Assembly (NCBI GenBank): GCA_903893545.1
Contig: CAITMJ010000018.1
Location: forward strand, 62,001 to 126,000
Reading direction: 5' to 3'
DNA length: 64,000 bases
Source: an uncultured Chlamydiae bacterium
GTDB taxonomy: Bacteria; Chlamydiota; Chlamydiia; Chlamydiales; SM23-39
The notes below the pieces were generated by a model that worked only from the letters and a program-made list of their open reading frames with translations, was not told the origin of the DNA and did not search any database. Positions within the stretch are counted from its first letter, which is position 1; every line of letters starts with the position of its first letter. A program made the translations under genes and the position numbers. Shown in pieces: positions 47,166 through 55,836 of this stretch.

Positions 47166-47726
47166 ATGGAACAAAAAATCATTCGTGAAATGACTATTGA
47201 AGAAGTCTTCAAACGCTTCCCCAATAAGAGCCAAAAATTAGCGCAGGAAATGACCAATGCGGGCCTCCATTGCGTAGGCTGCTCAGCCTCTACTTGGGAA
47301 ACGATTGAAACCGGCATGTCTGGTCATGGCTTTTCAGACGATGAAATCGATCGCCTCCTCGGAAAACTCAACCAAATCCTCGACGAAAAAGAAGACCTGA
47401 CCACCATTTCTCTGACAGAACGAGGCGCTAAAAAGTTTAAGGATATCCTCGCTGAAGAAGAAAAAACAGGCTGGGGCCTCCGCCTCGGTGAAAAAGCAGC
47501 CGGATGCAGCGGGTTTGAGTACTTTCTCGACTACTCTGAAAAACCGAAACACGGCGACACAATTTTCGAATCCCAAGGGATCCAAATCCACGTTCAGCAA
47601 AAATCGCTCGAACGCCTTCTTGGCTCCGTGGTCGACTACGTCGACGGTCTCCAAGGCGCCGGCTTTAAGATCTCCAATCCGAACGTCAAATCCTCTTGTG
47701 GCTGCGGCACTTCCCACGGCTACTAA
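47166..47726 (+). CDS. DUF1858 domain fused to an IscA-type A-carrier
   Basis: 186 residues. Residues about 5–70 resemble DUF1858/ScdA-N: M-T-I-E-E-V-F-K-R-F-P, then GLHCVGCSASTWETIETG with Cys36 and Cys39 and a trailing HGFSDDEIDRLLGKLN. Residues about 78–186 are an IscA/HesB domain with Cys114 (GCSGFEY) and the C-terminal CGCG pair, Cys178 and Cys180. IscA carries Fe–S clusters to target enzymes. DUF1858 domains are often found in proteins of NO or Fe–S metabolism. The fusion would place a possible second metal site next to the carrier. It is 16 bp after fdx. A hairpin terminator follows at 47741. Confidence 0.85.
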   Translation: MEQKIIREMTIEEVFKRFPNKSQKLAQEMTNAGLHCVGCSASTWETIETGMSGHGFSDDEIDRLLGKLNQILDEKEDLTTISLTERGAKKFKDILAEEEKTGWGLRLGEKAAGCSGFEYFLDYSEKPKHGDTIFESQGIQIHVQQKSLERLLGSVVDYVDGLQGAGFKISNPNVKSSCGCGTSHGY

Positions 47727-47740
47727 GAGAAAGAATAAGA

Positions 47741-47814
47741 AATTAACCACCGGGAGCGCTGAGGAAAATCAGAAAAACTATTCATTTTTCCTCGGTATTC
47801 TCGGTGGTTAAATT
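47741..47814. terminator. Long hairpin between convergent genes
   Basis: AATTAACCACCG … CGGTGGTTAAATT: arms of about 28 bp with four mismatches around a loop rich in A and T. It separates the IscA-fusion gene (plus) from sucB (minus) and could stop both. The terminal arms TTAACCACCG/CGGTGGTTAA are perfect. Confidence 0.7.
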
Positions 47815-48857
47815 TACAAATCTAAAAGCAAGCGCGTCGGTTCTTCTAGATTTTTCTTGATGTGAACCAAAAAGCCAATCGCCTCTTTCCCATCGACAAT
47901 GCGATGATCGTAGCTTAAAGCGAGATACATCATCGGGCGAATCACAATTTGATCGTCTACGACGACGGGTCTTTTCACGATGTTGTGCATGCCGAGAATA
48001 CCGCTCTCTGGCGGATTTAGAATGGGCGTTGAAAGAAGAGATCCGTAGGTGCCTCCATTGGAGATCGTAAACGTGCCTCCTTGGAGCTCATCGATAGAGA
48101 TGGTCCCATTTCTTGCTTTTTCAGCATATTCTTTTAGTTTCTTCTCGATGTCGGCATAACCCATTGATCCTGCATTTCGAAGAACCGGGACAAAAAGTCC
48201 CTTCTCCGTTCCAACTGCAACTCCGATATTGCAGGAACTAAAATAAACGATCTCATCGCCATCGATCCGCGCGTTGACCTCCGGATACTCTTCAAGAGCC
48301 GCAACGCACGCTTTGACAAAAAACGACATAAACCCAAGTTTGACATTGTGCCGCGCTTGAAAGCTCTCTTGCTCTTTTTGCCGAACAGCCATCACTGCGC
48401 TCATATCCACTTCGTTAAAGGTCGTCAGCATGGCGGTCTGGTTTTTCACTTCGACAAGCCTTTGCGCAATCACTTTGCGAAGTTTTGTCATCTTTTTGCG
48501 AGTCACCCCTTCCTGGGCTGGTACCTCTTTGATTGGCAGAGGAGCTGCTGTTTTTTTTGCTTCTGGCTTTGGCGTTGGTTTTGCTTCTGGTTTTGGCACT
48601 GCTTTTATAGACTCTTTCTGAGAAGAAGGCTCGATAATGCCGATCACTTGATCGACTTTGACGACTTCTCCCGTTTGCACATGCAATGTGATTTTGCCAG
48701 CGGCTGGCGCATAGAGAACTTGATTGACTTTATCAGTTTCTAGCTCGAGAATTTCCGCATCTTGAGCCACGATGTTCCCCGATGGTTGTAAGATCTGGCC
48801 AATCGTCGCCTCAGAGATCGACTCTCCAAGAGATGGGACTTTGATTTCAATGCTCAT
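47814..48857 (-). CDS. sucB: Dihydrolipoamide succinyltransferase (E2 of 2-oxoglutarate dehydrogenase)
   Basis: 347 residues. A lipoyl domain occupies 1–76 (Lys43 in ETDKVNQ), then a Pro/Lys/Ala-rich linker (about 80–112), then the catalytic domain from about 118 ([16 protein letters not shown]) to the end, with His318 and Asp322 in the SYDHRIVDG active site. The usual peripheral-subunit-binding domain is missing between linker and catalytic domain. E2 passes succinyl groups to CoA in the TCA cycle; chlamydial genomes encode the 2-oxoglutarate to malate half. It follows sucA through the palindrome at 48858–49003. Confidence 0.92.
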   Translation of the reverse strand: MSIEIKVPSLGESISEATIGQILQPSGNIVAQDAEILELETDKVNQVLYAPAAGKITLHVQTGEVVKVDQVIGIIEPSSQKESIKAVPKPEAKPTPKPEAKKTAAPLPIKEVPAQEGVTRKKMTKLRKVIAQRLVEVKNQTAMLTTFNEVDMSAVMAVRQKEQESFQARHNVKLGFMSFFVKACVAALEEYPEVNARIDGDEIVYFSSCNIGVAVGTEKGLFVPVLRNAGSMGYADIEKKLKEYAEKARNGTISIDELQGGTFTISNGGTYGSLLSTPILNPPESGILGMHNIVKRPVVVDDQIVIRPMMYLALSYDHRIVDGKEAIGFLVHIKKNLEEPTRLLLDL

Positions 48858-49003
48858 TAGACCTCTTTCGTAACTTAGGGTTCGTCGATTTTCGATTTAA
48901 AATGAGTGGGCCATATTCAGTCAATATGGCCCACTAATTTTAAATCGAAAAGCGGATCTAAAGAACCCGAAAATCGACTGAACCTAGTTATGAAAGAGGT
49001 CTA
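48858..49003. repeat. 146 bp near-palindrome filling the sucA–sucB gap
   Basis: The outer arms TAGACCTCTTTC / GAAAGAGGTCTA are perfect; the next 20 bp pair with few mismatches, and the centre holds a 28 bp stem (TTCGATTTAAAATGAGTGGG, continuing CCATATT, loop CAGTC) with one mismatch. The right arm has about 21 extra bases. The right end includes the sucA stop codon and the left end touches the sucB ATG, so the sucB ribosome site (AGAGG) lies in the arm. Confidence 0.85.
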
Positions 49004-51685
49004 CTCAAACGCCCTTGTAATAAACTGTTCAAATTCTTGTTTATGCTGCCGATGAGATCCGGTCGCTGTGACCGCGCTCCTCCCTCTCCCGACATAGATG
49101 GCGCCTTGCAGGTAGGTGCGAATAAATTCCCACGCGCCCATATTTTCCGGCTCTTCTTGCACCCACCGGCGATCGGAGCAATTTGCATATTTAGAGAGAA
49201 TCGCATCTAATTTCCCTTGATGGATCGGATAGAGCTGCTCGATGCGCACAATCGCAATATCTGGCCGATTTCTCTTTTCACGCTGTTCTAGAAGATCGTA
49301 ATAGACTCTCCCCGAGCAAAAAAGAACGCGCGATGGCTTGTTTGGTTTTTTCGGATCATCGATCACCTCTTCAAACTGGCCCGAAGTCAACTCTTCAAGA
49401 GCGCTTGTACAGGCAGGCAGCCGAAGAAGGCTTTTTGGCGTAAAGAGAATCAGCGGTTTTTTGATCTTTCGAAGCGCTTGGCGCCGAAGGAGGTGAAAAT
49501 ATTGCGCAGGCGTAGTCGCATTGACAATTTGTGTATTGTTCAGCGCAGCTAATTGTAAAAAGCGCTCGATGCGGGCAGAAGAGTGCTCTGGCCCCTGCCC
49601 TTCATAGCCGTGAGGGAGGAGCAAGACAAGCGCTGAATAACGGGCCCATTTGTGTTCGGCAGTCATGATGTAGTGATCGATCACTGTTTGCGCGCCGATA
49701 TCAAAATCGCCAAACTGCGCCTCCCATAAAACAAACGTCTCTGGCGCTGTCCACGTATACCCATACTCGAAGGCAAGGCAGGCAAATTCAGAAAGAGGTG
49801 AATTATACACCTCAAAACGGGCCTGCTTAGGACCTAAATTGTTTAAAGGAAAATAGGTCGATCCATTTTCCGTATCGATCCAAACCGCGTGGCGCTGGCT
49901 AAAGGTCGCACGGCGAGTATCTTCTCCGGAGAGGCGTATAGGAACATTTTGTAAAAGAAGAGAGCCAAAGGCTAAATTTTCCGCCATTCCCCAATCGATG
50001 CGAGAAGAGATCTGGCTAGCGCGTTCCTCGGCCCACTTTTCTAGCTTTGGATGAAGGTGAAAGCCCGCCGGCACAAGGCTTGTTTTTTTGGCGACTATTT
50101 TCAAAGAATCTTCTTTTGCGCTCGAATCAAAGAACTCGAACATCGCCTCTGGTTTTGGCTGGTTGAAATGAGCCCAATAAGAACCATACCGCTCTTCTGG
50201 CGTATGAGCTTCTTCTTTTTTTCCTCGAATAGCTGCAGCGGCAAGCGCCGCTTTAAACTGTTCACTCTTCTCTTCTGCGAGCTTTTCATCAAAGACACCT
50301 TCAGCGACTAGTTGCTGTCGATAGAGTGCTCCAATCGATGGGTGAGCGCGAATGAATTTGTATTGGACTGGCTGCGTATAGGCTGGCTCATCCCCTTCAT
50401 TGTGGCCATATTTGCGGTAGCAGTTGAGGTCGATAAATACATCGATTTGGAACGCGAGCCGAAATTCGATCGCAAGACGCGCGGCAAAGAGACAACTTTC
50501 CGGATCTTCGGCATTGACGTGGAAGACTGGACATTCAAAAGTTTTGGCGATATCGGTGCAATAGCGGGTCGAGCGCCCCTCTTCGGGAAGCGTTGTAAAT
50601 CCGATCTGATTATTCACTGCGATATGGAGCGTGCCGCCCGTGGAATAACCCGGTAAGCGCATGAGCTGCATCGACTCATAGACCACTCCCTGCCCTGCTA
50701 AAGACGCATCGCCATGAAGCAAGATCGCACCAGCCACCTTGCGGAGCTCATCGCTCATCAGAACCTGCTTTGCCCTTGCCTGACCGAGGACAACAGGGTC
50801 TACCGACTCAAGAGCCGATGAATTGGCCGCTAAGTGAAGATGGACAGGTAGGCCAGAGCGGGACTTCGTATGGGAGGAAAATCCCTTGTGGTACTTCACA
50901 TCGCCGCTCCCTTCGACAGCCAGCGGGAGAATCACATCTTCAAATTCTTGGAATACCATCGAGTAGGGCTTATTCAAAAGATTGGTCAGCACATTGAGCC
51001 TGCCGCGATGGGCCATTCCGATATAAAACTCATTCATCCTAAGCGTAGCGCCCCGATCGACTAGTTCTGCAAGAACGGGGATCACCGTTTCAGCGCCCTC
51101 TAGAGAAAAGCGCTTTTGCCCCACATATTTCGTGTGGAGAAATGTCTCAAACGCTTCTGTTTGATTGAGAGAGTCAAATAGCCCCCTCTTCTCTTCTGTA
51201 GAAAATGCAATCGGCAATTTCGGCTCAATTCTCTTTTGCAGCCACTCCTCCATCACTGGATTGTTGAGATGCATAAACTCAAACCCGATCCGAGAAGAAT
51301 AAACCTGCTTGACCGCCTCTAAAATATCGCGGAGCTTCGCCTCTTTTCCCTCGTAAAATCCAAGTGTGGGAAAAAGGTCATCGAGTTCATTTTCTGAAAA
51401 TCCAAGTGTCTTTAACGAAAGCTCTGGAGCCTCCCTTGGAGTGGGGTCGATCGGATTGATGTTTACCAGAAGATGGCCATAGCGCCGATACGCCTCTATG
51501 AGCTTGGAGATACGAAAAAGTCGATCGGTCTCTTGCTTTTTATACAAGCACCCTGCAAAATCGACCCCTTCAAAAAATGAGCGCCATGCAGGATCGACCG
51601 TTTTTGGATCGGCCAAATACTTGGCATACAGCTCTTCAATTAGCTGTAGATTTGCAAGTTGCGCATGACTTGGAAACTCTGCCAC
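49001..51685 (-). CDS. sucA: 2-oxoglutarate dehydrogenase E1 component
   Basis: 894 residues, close to other bacterial E1o (about 930). It decarboxylates 2-oxoglutarate using thiamine diphosphate and passes the succinyl group to E2. Family blocks: the N-terminal E2/E1-binding segment (LQLIEELYAKYLADPKTVDPAWRSFF), GMAHRGRLNVL, HLAANSSALESVDPVVLG, the ThDP block HGDASLAGQGVVYES, and QTVIDHYI. The C-terminal transketolase-like half contains LPHGYEGQGPEHSS. The ATG at 51685 is divergent from the oxygenase-like gene at 51728. Confidence 0.94.
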   Translation of the reverse strand: MAEFPSHAQLANLQLIEELYAKYLADPKTVDPAWRSFFEGVDFAGCLYKKQETDRLFRISKLIEAYRRYGHLLVNINPIDPTPREAPELSLKTLGFSENELDDLFPTLGFYEGKEAKLRDILEAVKQVYSSRIGFEFMHLNNPVMEEWLQKRIEPKLPIAFSTEEKRGLFDSLNQTEAFETFLHTKYVGQKRFSLEGAETVIPVLAELVDRGATLRMNEFYIGMAHRGRLNVLTNLLNKPYSMVFQEFEDVILPLAVEGSGDVKYHKGFSSHTKSRSGLPVHLHLAANSSALESVDPVVLGQARAKQVLMSDELRKVAGAILLHGDASLAGQGVVYESMQLMRLPGYSTGGTLHIAVNNQIGFTTLPEEGRSTRYCTDIAKTFECPVFHVNAEDPESCLFAARLAIEFRLAFQIDVFIDLNCYRKYGHNEGDEPAYTQPVQYKFIRAHPSIGALYRQQLVAEGVFDEKLAEEKSEQFKAALAAAAIRGKKEEAHTPEERYGSYWAHFNQPKPEAMFEFFDSSAKEDSLKIVAKKTSLVPAGFHLHPKLEKWAEERASQISSRIDWGMAENLAFGSLLLQNVPIRLSGEDTRRATFSQRHAVWIDTENGSTYFPLNNLGPKQARFEVYNSPLSEFACLAFEYGYTWTAPETFVLWEAQFGDFDIGAQTVIDHYIMTAEHKWARYSALVLLLPHGYEGQGPEHSSARIERFLQLAALNNTQIVNATTPAQYFHLLRRQALRKIKKPLILFTPKSLLRLPACTSALEELTSGQFEEVIDDPKKPNKPSRVLFCSGRVYYDLLEQREKRNRPDIAIVRIEQLYPIHQGKLDAILSKYANCSDRRWVQEEPENMGAWEFIRTYLQGAIYVGRGRSAVTATGSHRQHKQEFEQFITRAFE

Positions 51686-51727
51686 GAAAACACCTTTCCT
51701 TATGCCTCACATACCACTAGGAGCCTT

Positions 51728-52651
51728 ATGTCTGCAATTCCTTTTCTCCCCCGCGAAAGTGAATTCATTCCCACTGTATTGCCAGAGAACTATGTACTCC
51801 ACCCTTCCTTCTCGGGCGACTTCCGCATTTTTTGTTTTCAAAAACCCGAAGGAACCCCCTCTTTAAAGGTCCATAAAGTCCATCAAATCCTGATCGATGA
51901 GAAACCCGTCGTCACAATCGATCAATTTTTTGCCGAAGAAGAAGAAAACCAGTGGCATCAATGGGTCAATACAGCTTCTTTTACCCAAAAGATTTTCTTT
52001 TCTAGAGAATCGATGGCAGACGTTTGCATGATGGATCAGCTATCTCATTTGGCCTTGCTAGAAACTCCCTTCCCCTCACTCAATCGACTCTATCAGCTAT
52101 TAGGGCAGATCGGCGCCGAATTGAACGCAGATGTTCTATTGCAGCCACTTCAACTCAACAACCATGTCAGCAAAGAACGCTCTCACTCGATCGTCACAAA
52201 TTTATTGCGAGAAGTCCCGAGCGCCTCTAGCGAAGAAGGATGGCATAAAGATTATCAACCAGAAGAGATTGGCCTTCCCTTTCTCATCCCCCGCGTAGAT
52301 ACCACGGTTCTCTTTCCCCCGCGCTTTGCCAATGGCTCTTTTGGCAACCCTTACCTCATTAGCCTCATCCTCTACGTCGCGAACAAACATTTTACCCCCT
52401 TGTGGGGCCTAGGAACTTCGATGAGAGACTCTCAAAGACATCTGACCACCATCGAATGTCGCTCCATGAGAATCGTCCTTTTCCAGGGAGATATCGAACA
52501 TACGATCCAAGCCTCTTCCGATCTTTGCCCCAAAGAGGCCCTCTGGAAGCGACTTTCCCTGGTCATGAAGCTGATTCTTCGCCCCAAAGACTCCTATTCG
52601 GCGATCCCTTTAAAAGATCGATTTATCGAACTTTTCGCACAGAAATTTTAA
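51728..52651 (+). CDS. Putative 2OG-Fe(II) oxygenase-like protein
   Basis: About 307 residues from ATG 51728, which has AGGAG 4 nt upstream. The C-terminal part has the sequence EEGWHKDYQPEE (HxD), then a GDIEHTIQASS His block and a following Arg–Ser pair (KRLSLVMKLIL), in the order His-x-Asp, His, Arg that defines the double-stranded beta-helix 2OG-Fe(II) family. The N-terminal 130 residues show no recognisable domain. No homologue comes to mind from Chlamydia. It is divergent from sucA and followed by the CT053-like gene. The oxygenase call is a motif-based inference. Confidence 0.55.
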   Translation: MSAIPFLPRESEFIPTVLPENYVLHPSFSGDFRIFCFQKPEGTPSLKVHKVHQILIDEKPVVTIDQFFAEEEENQWHQWVNTASFTQKIFFSRESMADVCMMDQLSHLALLETPFPSLNRLYQLLGQIGAELNADVLLQPLQLNNHVSKERSHSIVTNLLREVPSASSEEGWHKDYQPEEIGLPFLIPRVDTTVLFPPRFANGSFGNPYLISLILYVANKHFTPLWGLGTSMRDSQRHLTTIECRSMRIVLFQGDIEHTIQASSDLCPKEALWKRLSLVMKLILRPKDSYSAIPLKDRFIELFAQKF

Positions 52652-52741
52652 CCTTGTACAAAACAAGAAAAAAGATGTAAAATCTCGCGTTCACCCCCAT
52701 TTTTCAATTTTTCATTGATCGAGAGGTGGGATTTAAAAAAA

Positions 52742-53260
52742 ATGTTTTTACATTATCGCCAAGATGCTGTAAGTAAAAGTCAAAAACCCAAAGATACCAT
52801 GAAAAGTGAACGCCTAAAGAAACTTGAAACCGAATGTGACGATCTCGAACAATGGATGAGCCTCGGCCTGGTTCCGAAAAAAGACCTCGAGAAGCACAGA
52901 GAAGAGATCCGCGCGATTAGAGGTAGAATCGACGAAGAAAAAGAACGCCTCCGTTTCATGCGAGAAAGTGGAGATGCGGAAGAGTTCGTGACCCCAAAGC
53001 GCAATCCCGGAAGACAGCCTTACGCCGAGCCCCACACCCTGCCCGACATGGAAATAGGGGACAACATGACCGATGCCGGCCTCGATATGGAGACTGAAAA
53101 CTTCGACATGGAGACCATTGCCGAAGATGAGACAGAAGGCGGCGGCGGCACTGAAGAAGATGCAACCCTTCTCGAAGAAGAAGAGGAAGAAGACCCTTTT
53201 TCTGACAGAAATCGCTGGAAGCGCGGGGTTCTCGAAGACCCAGACGTCGATAACTGGTGA
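52742..53260 (+). CDS. Charged coiled-coil hypothetical protein (CT053-like)
   Basis: About 172 residues. A helical basic–acidic segment (about 20–75: SERLKKLE … DLEQWMSLGLVPKKDLEKHREE) is followed by a strongly acidic tail with ETEGGGGTEE and a run of seven Glu. I recall CT053, a small protein adjacent to sucA and hemN_1 in C. trachomatis, as similar in its L-G-L-V-P-K-K-D-L-E-K-H core; this needs an alignment. The start is unsure: ATG 52742, ATG 52799 and TTG 52715 are all possible. The stop overlaps the hemW start as GTGA, so the two are coupled. Confidence 0.7.
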   Translation: MFLHYRQDAVSKSQKPKDTMKSERLKKLETECDDLEQWMSLGLVPKKDLEKHREEIRAIRGRIDEEKERLRFMRESGDAEEFVTPKRNPGRQPYAEPHTLPDMEIGDNMTDAGLDMETENFDMETIAEDETEGGGGTEEDATLLEEEEEEDPFSDRNRWKRGVLEDPDVDNW

Positions 53261-54333
53261 TCTCAGTATACTTTCACATTCCTTTCTGCACAAAAAAATG
53301 TCCCTATTGCCATTTTTATGTGATCCCCGATGAGGTGCGCTTCCATGAGCTTTTGCGCGAGGGACTTCTCCTCGAATGGCAACGGCAAAAGCCCCTCATT
53401 GCGGGAAAAAAAATCGTTTCGATCTACTTTGGAGGAGGCACCCCCACCCTTTTTGGGGCAGAAGCCATCGGGGAAATCATCCGCCTTTGCGGTCCTCTAG
53501 AAGATGTGGAAATCACCGTTGAAGCCAATCCGGAAGAGAGCTCAAAAGAGCTCTTTTCTGCGCTAAAAAGCGTCGGAGTCAATCGGATCAGCCTCGGCGT
53601 TCAGTCACTCGACGACCGCTCCCTCCAAACTCTTGAGCGGATGCATAGCGCTGCAAAGGCCAAAGAAGCGATCTTCGCGGCTAAAGAGGCCGGCATCGAA
53701 AATATTTCCATCGACCTCATGTACGATCTACCGGGACAAACCGAAAGTTCCTGGGTCTATACACTCGAGCAGCTAAAAGAGCTGCCGATCCAACACCTTT
53801 CGCTCTATAATTTAACCGTTGAGCCCCACACATCCTTTTATCAAAGAAAAGTCTCCCAGCCAAAGCCAGAAGAGAGCCTTCGTTTTTTGCACACTGCCCT
53901 CGAAACACTTCATATTCTCGGGTTTCATCGCTATGAAATTTCCGCATTTGCAAAACCTAACTACGAGTCGCGCCATAATCTCGGATACTGGACCTTTCGC
54001 CCCTTTTTGGGATTTGGCCCCTCTGCCTTTAGTTATTGGGAAGGAGAACGACATCAAAACGTCGCCAATCTTCAGCGCTACGTTCGCTCCTTAAGAGAAG
54101 ATCAATCCCCTGTGACTTTCCGAGAAACACTCCCCTATCCGCAAAATCTAAAAGAACAAATCGCCGTTGGCCTCCGCCTGACAAACGGCCTCATCTTGCC
54201 ACAAGTCCCGCCAGAAACAGAACATGCAATTGAAAGCTTGATCAAACAAGGTTTATTAGAAAAAAAAGAGCGCGTCCGGCTGACCGAACGCGGTAAACTC
54301 TTCTATGATTTTGTGGCTTCAGAATTGATTTAA
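53257..54333 (+). CDS. hemW: Radical SAM protein HemW (HemN-like)
   Basis: 358 residues starting at GTG 53257 (GTGA overlap with the upstream stop). The radical-SAM motif is Cys11-x3-Cys15-x2-Cys18 in FCTKKCPYCHF. Next come YFGGGTPT, ITVEANPEE, NRISLGVQS and MYDLPGQT, all family blocks, and a late SRHNLGYW. This is the HemW type, a haem-binding protein, rather than the true oxygen-independent coproporphyrinogen oxidase HemN, because the N-terminal extension of HemN is absent. C. trachomatis has two such genes; this matches CT052 (recalled, near sucA). The 3' end overlaps the FKBP gene by 4 bp, tail to tail. Confidence 0.9.
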   Translation: MISVYFHIPFCTKKCPYCHFYVIPDEVRFHELLREGLLLEWQRQKPLIAGKKIVSIYFGGGTPTLFGAEAIGEIIRLCGPLEDVEITVEANPEESSKELFSALKSVGVNRISLGVQSLDDRSLQTLERMHSAAKAKEAIFAAKEAGIENISIDLMYDLPGQTESSWVYTLEQLKELPIQHLSLYNLTVEPHTSFYQRKVSQPKPEESLRFLHTALETLHILGFHRYEISAFAKPNYESRHNLGYWTFRPFLGFGPSAFSYWEGERHQNVANLQRYVRSLREDQSPVTFRETLPYPQNLKEQIAVGLRLTNGLILPQVPPETEHAIESLIKQGLLEKKERVRLTERGKLFYDFVASELI

Positions 54334-54749
54334 TTAACAGCTACGACTTTGACTTCAAATTGAAGAGTTTTCCCCGCCAAAGGATGATTAAAATCGAGCA
54401 TCACCTTCTCTTCATTGATCGCATGCACGCGAATTGGGAAAACACCTCCGGCAGGATCTTGTACACCGAGAACTGCACCTACATAGCGAAATTGTGAGGG
54501 AATGGATTCTAGTTCTACCTCGCGAAACGCTTCTTGAACTATATGACCGTATGCTTCTTCTGGACAGAGCGTAATTTTTTTCTGATCGCCAATTTTCAAG
54601 CCCAAAAGCTCATTTTCTAGTGCTGGAAACACCTGATGAGAACCGAGGACAAACATCAGCGGATCTTCTCCCACATTCGTATCGATCTGCGTTCCATCCT
54701 CCAAAAAGACGGTATATTCCAATGAAACTTTTTTTCCTTTCTGAATCAT
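54330..54749 (-). CDS. FKBP-type peptidyl-prolyl isomerase, SlyD-like
   Basis: 139 residues. The FKBP core is interrupted by an insert-in-flap domain, as in SlyD: GKKVSLEYTVFLEDGTQID, LGSHQVFPALENELLGLKIGD, a CPEEAYG block, the IF segment about 70–115, and DFNHPLAGKTLQFEV at the end. It catalyses proline isomerisation and may act as a chaperone. It lacks the His/Cys-rich metal-binding tail of E. coli SlyD. The ATG has GGAG about 7 nt upstream. Likely cytoplasmic; no signal peptide. Confidence 0.88.
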   Translation of the reverse strand: MIQKGKKVSLEYTVFLEDGTQIDTNVGEDPLMFVLGSHQVFPALENELLGLKIGDQKKITLCPEEAYGHIVQEAFREVELESIPSQFRYVGAVLGVQDPAGGVFPIRVHAINEEKVMLDFNHPLAGKTLQFEVKVVAVN

Positions 54750-54858
54750 GCAGATCTCCAGTTTTTGCTTATAAACTCCATATCCGAAATCTCACAACAT
54801 TAGTCAACCGAAAAAAGAGTTGGGTATATACAAAATCTCGGGTTGAGTGCTAGGCTCG

Positions 54859-55836
54859 ATGTTCGATTTCTCAAACAAGGCATTGCCAATGACCATTTCT
54901 CCTTTCATTTCAGATGAGCGAGCAAGACGTTTTTCCCTTTCGAGCCAAAATTTAACCTCCTTTCTAGAACCTTTTTTCGATGAATCGATGATCGCGACCT
55001 GTGAAGAGCTGTATCAAGAAATGAAACAAGCAGAGCAAATGAACGATCTCGATCTAGCTGGCTCTATCGCCGGAGAGCTTTTAAAGATCTTTATTCAATG
55101 CTATCCCGAATGTTCTAGACATGAAATTTTCTCATTCCCTCCTATAATGCTCCGAGATCTTATCGCTCCTTTAATGGATTTACTCCTAATGAGAGAGCCT
55201 GCAGAAAAGATCTCTCAATTTTTGGAAAAGACCCACCGGCATAAATGCGAAATGGCGGATCAAGAGTTTGGACCCCATCATCGAGAAACAACAAAAAAAG
55301 CTGCAGCTCTCATCGCCTTTGAAAAGGGAGATTTGGCAGATCGCGTTGTGGCATTGAATCAATTTTTAAAGCTCTTCTATAGCGTCTATACTTCTCCTGA
55401 GATTAAACAATGCATAGAAAGCGACGATTGGGAAACGCGCTATTCCTATAGGCAAGAGCTGTGCGGATTTCTTGATAAAAAAATTCCATCAAAAGACGTT
55501 TTAACGATTCTCCTCTTCTGCAGAAATCTCTTCTCTATCCATAAAGAATGCGCCGACATCATGATGCATTTAGAGTCCCTTCGAAAATCTAGAAAGACTC
55601 TTGAAATGGAGGAGCCTTTGTCGATGTTTTTCCAATGTTTACAAGAGTATTTGCCGATGCTGCCCATCGAAAAGGAGATAAAAACGTTTTCACAAGAGAA
55701 GCAATTCTTGATTTGCAGACGAATTTTATCGATGTTGAATGATTCAACCCGATTGGAACTCCTACGCGATATACCGGCTCTTCTTCAAACGCAATCTTCC
55801 TTCCAAAGTCTGATGAGCTCATTGCCCTCTATTTAG
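54859..55836 (+). CDS. Helical hypothetical protein
   Basis: About 325 residues from ATG 54859 (ATG 54889 and GTG 54847 are alternatives). All-helical by eye, with amphipathic segments such as FLEPFFDESMIATCEELYQEM and LIAPLMDLLLMREPAEKISQFL; this may be an alpha-solenoid. I see no signal peptide, transmembrane segment or catalytic motif. It is convergent with the RsmI-like gene (8 bp overlap). It might be an effector, but there is no direct evidence. Function unknown. Confidence 0.6.
   Translation: MFDFSNKALPMTISPFISDERARRFSLSSQNLTSFLEPFFDESMIATCEELYQEMKQAEQMNDLDLAGSIAGELLKIFIQCYPECSRHEIFSFPPIMLRDLIAPLMDLLLMREPAEKISQFLEKTHRHKCEMADQEFGPHHRETTKKAAALIAFEKGDLADRVVALNQFLKLFYSVYTSPEIKQCIESDDWETRYSYRQELCGFLDKKIPSKDVLTILLFCRNLFSIHKECADIMMHLESLRKSRKTLEMEEPLSMFFQCLQEYLPMLPIEKEIKTFSQEKQFLICRRILSMLNDSTRLELLRDIPALLQTQSSFQSLMSSLPSI

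Noticed and set aside
54820..54833. GTTGGGTATA upstream of the gene at 54859, identical to the outer end of the tyrS element
   Set aside because: Only 10 bp match, with no partner repeat and no interior; probably chance.
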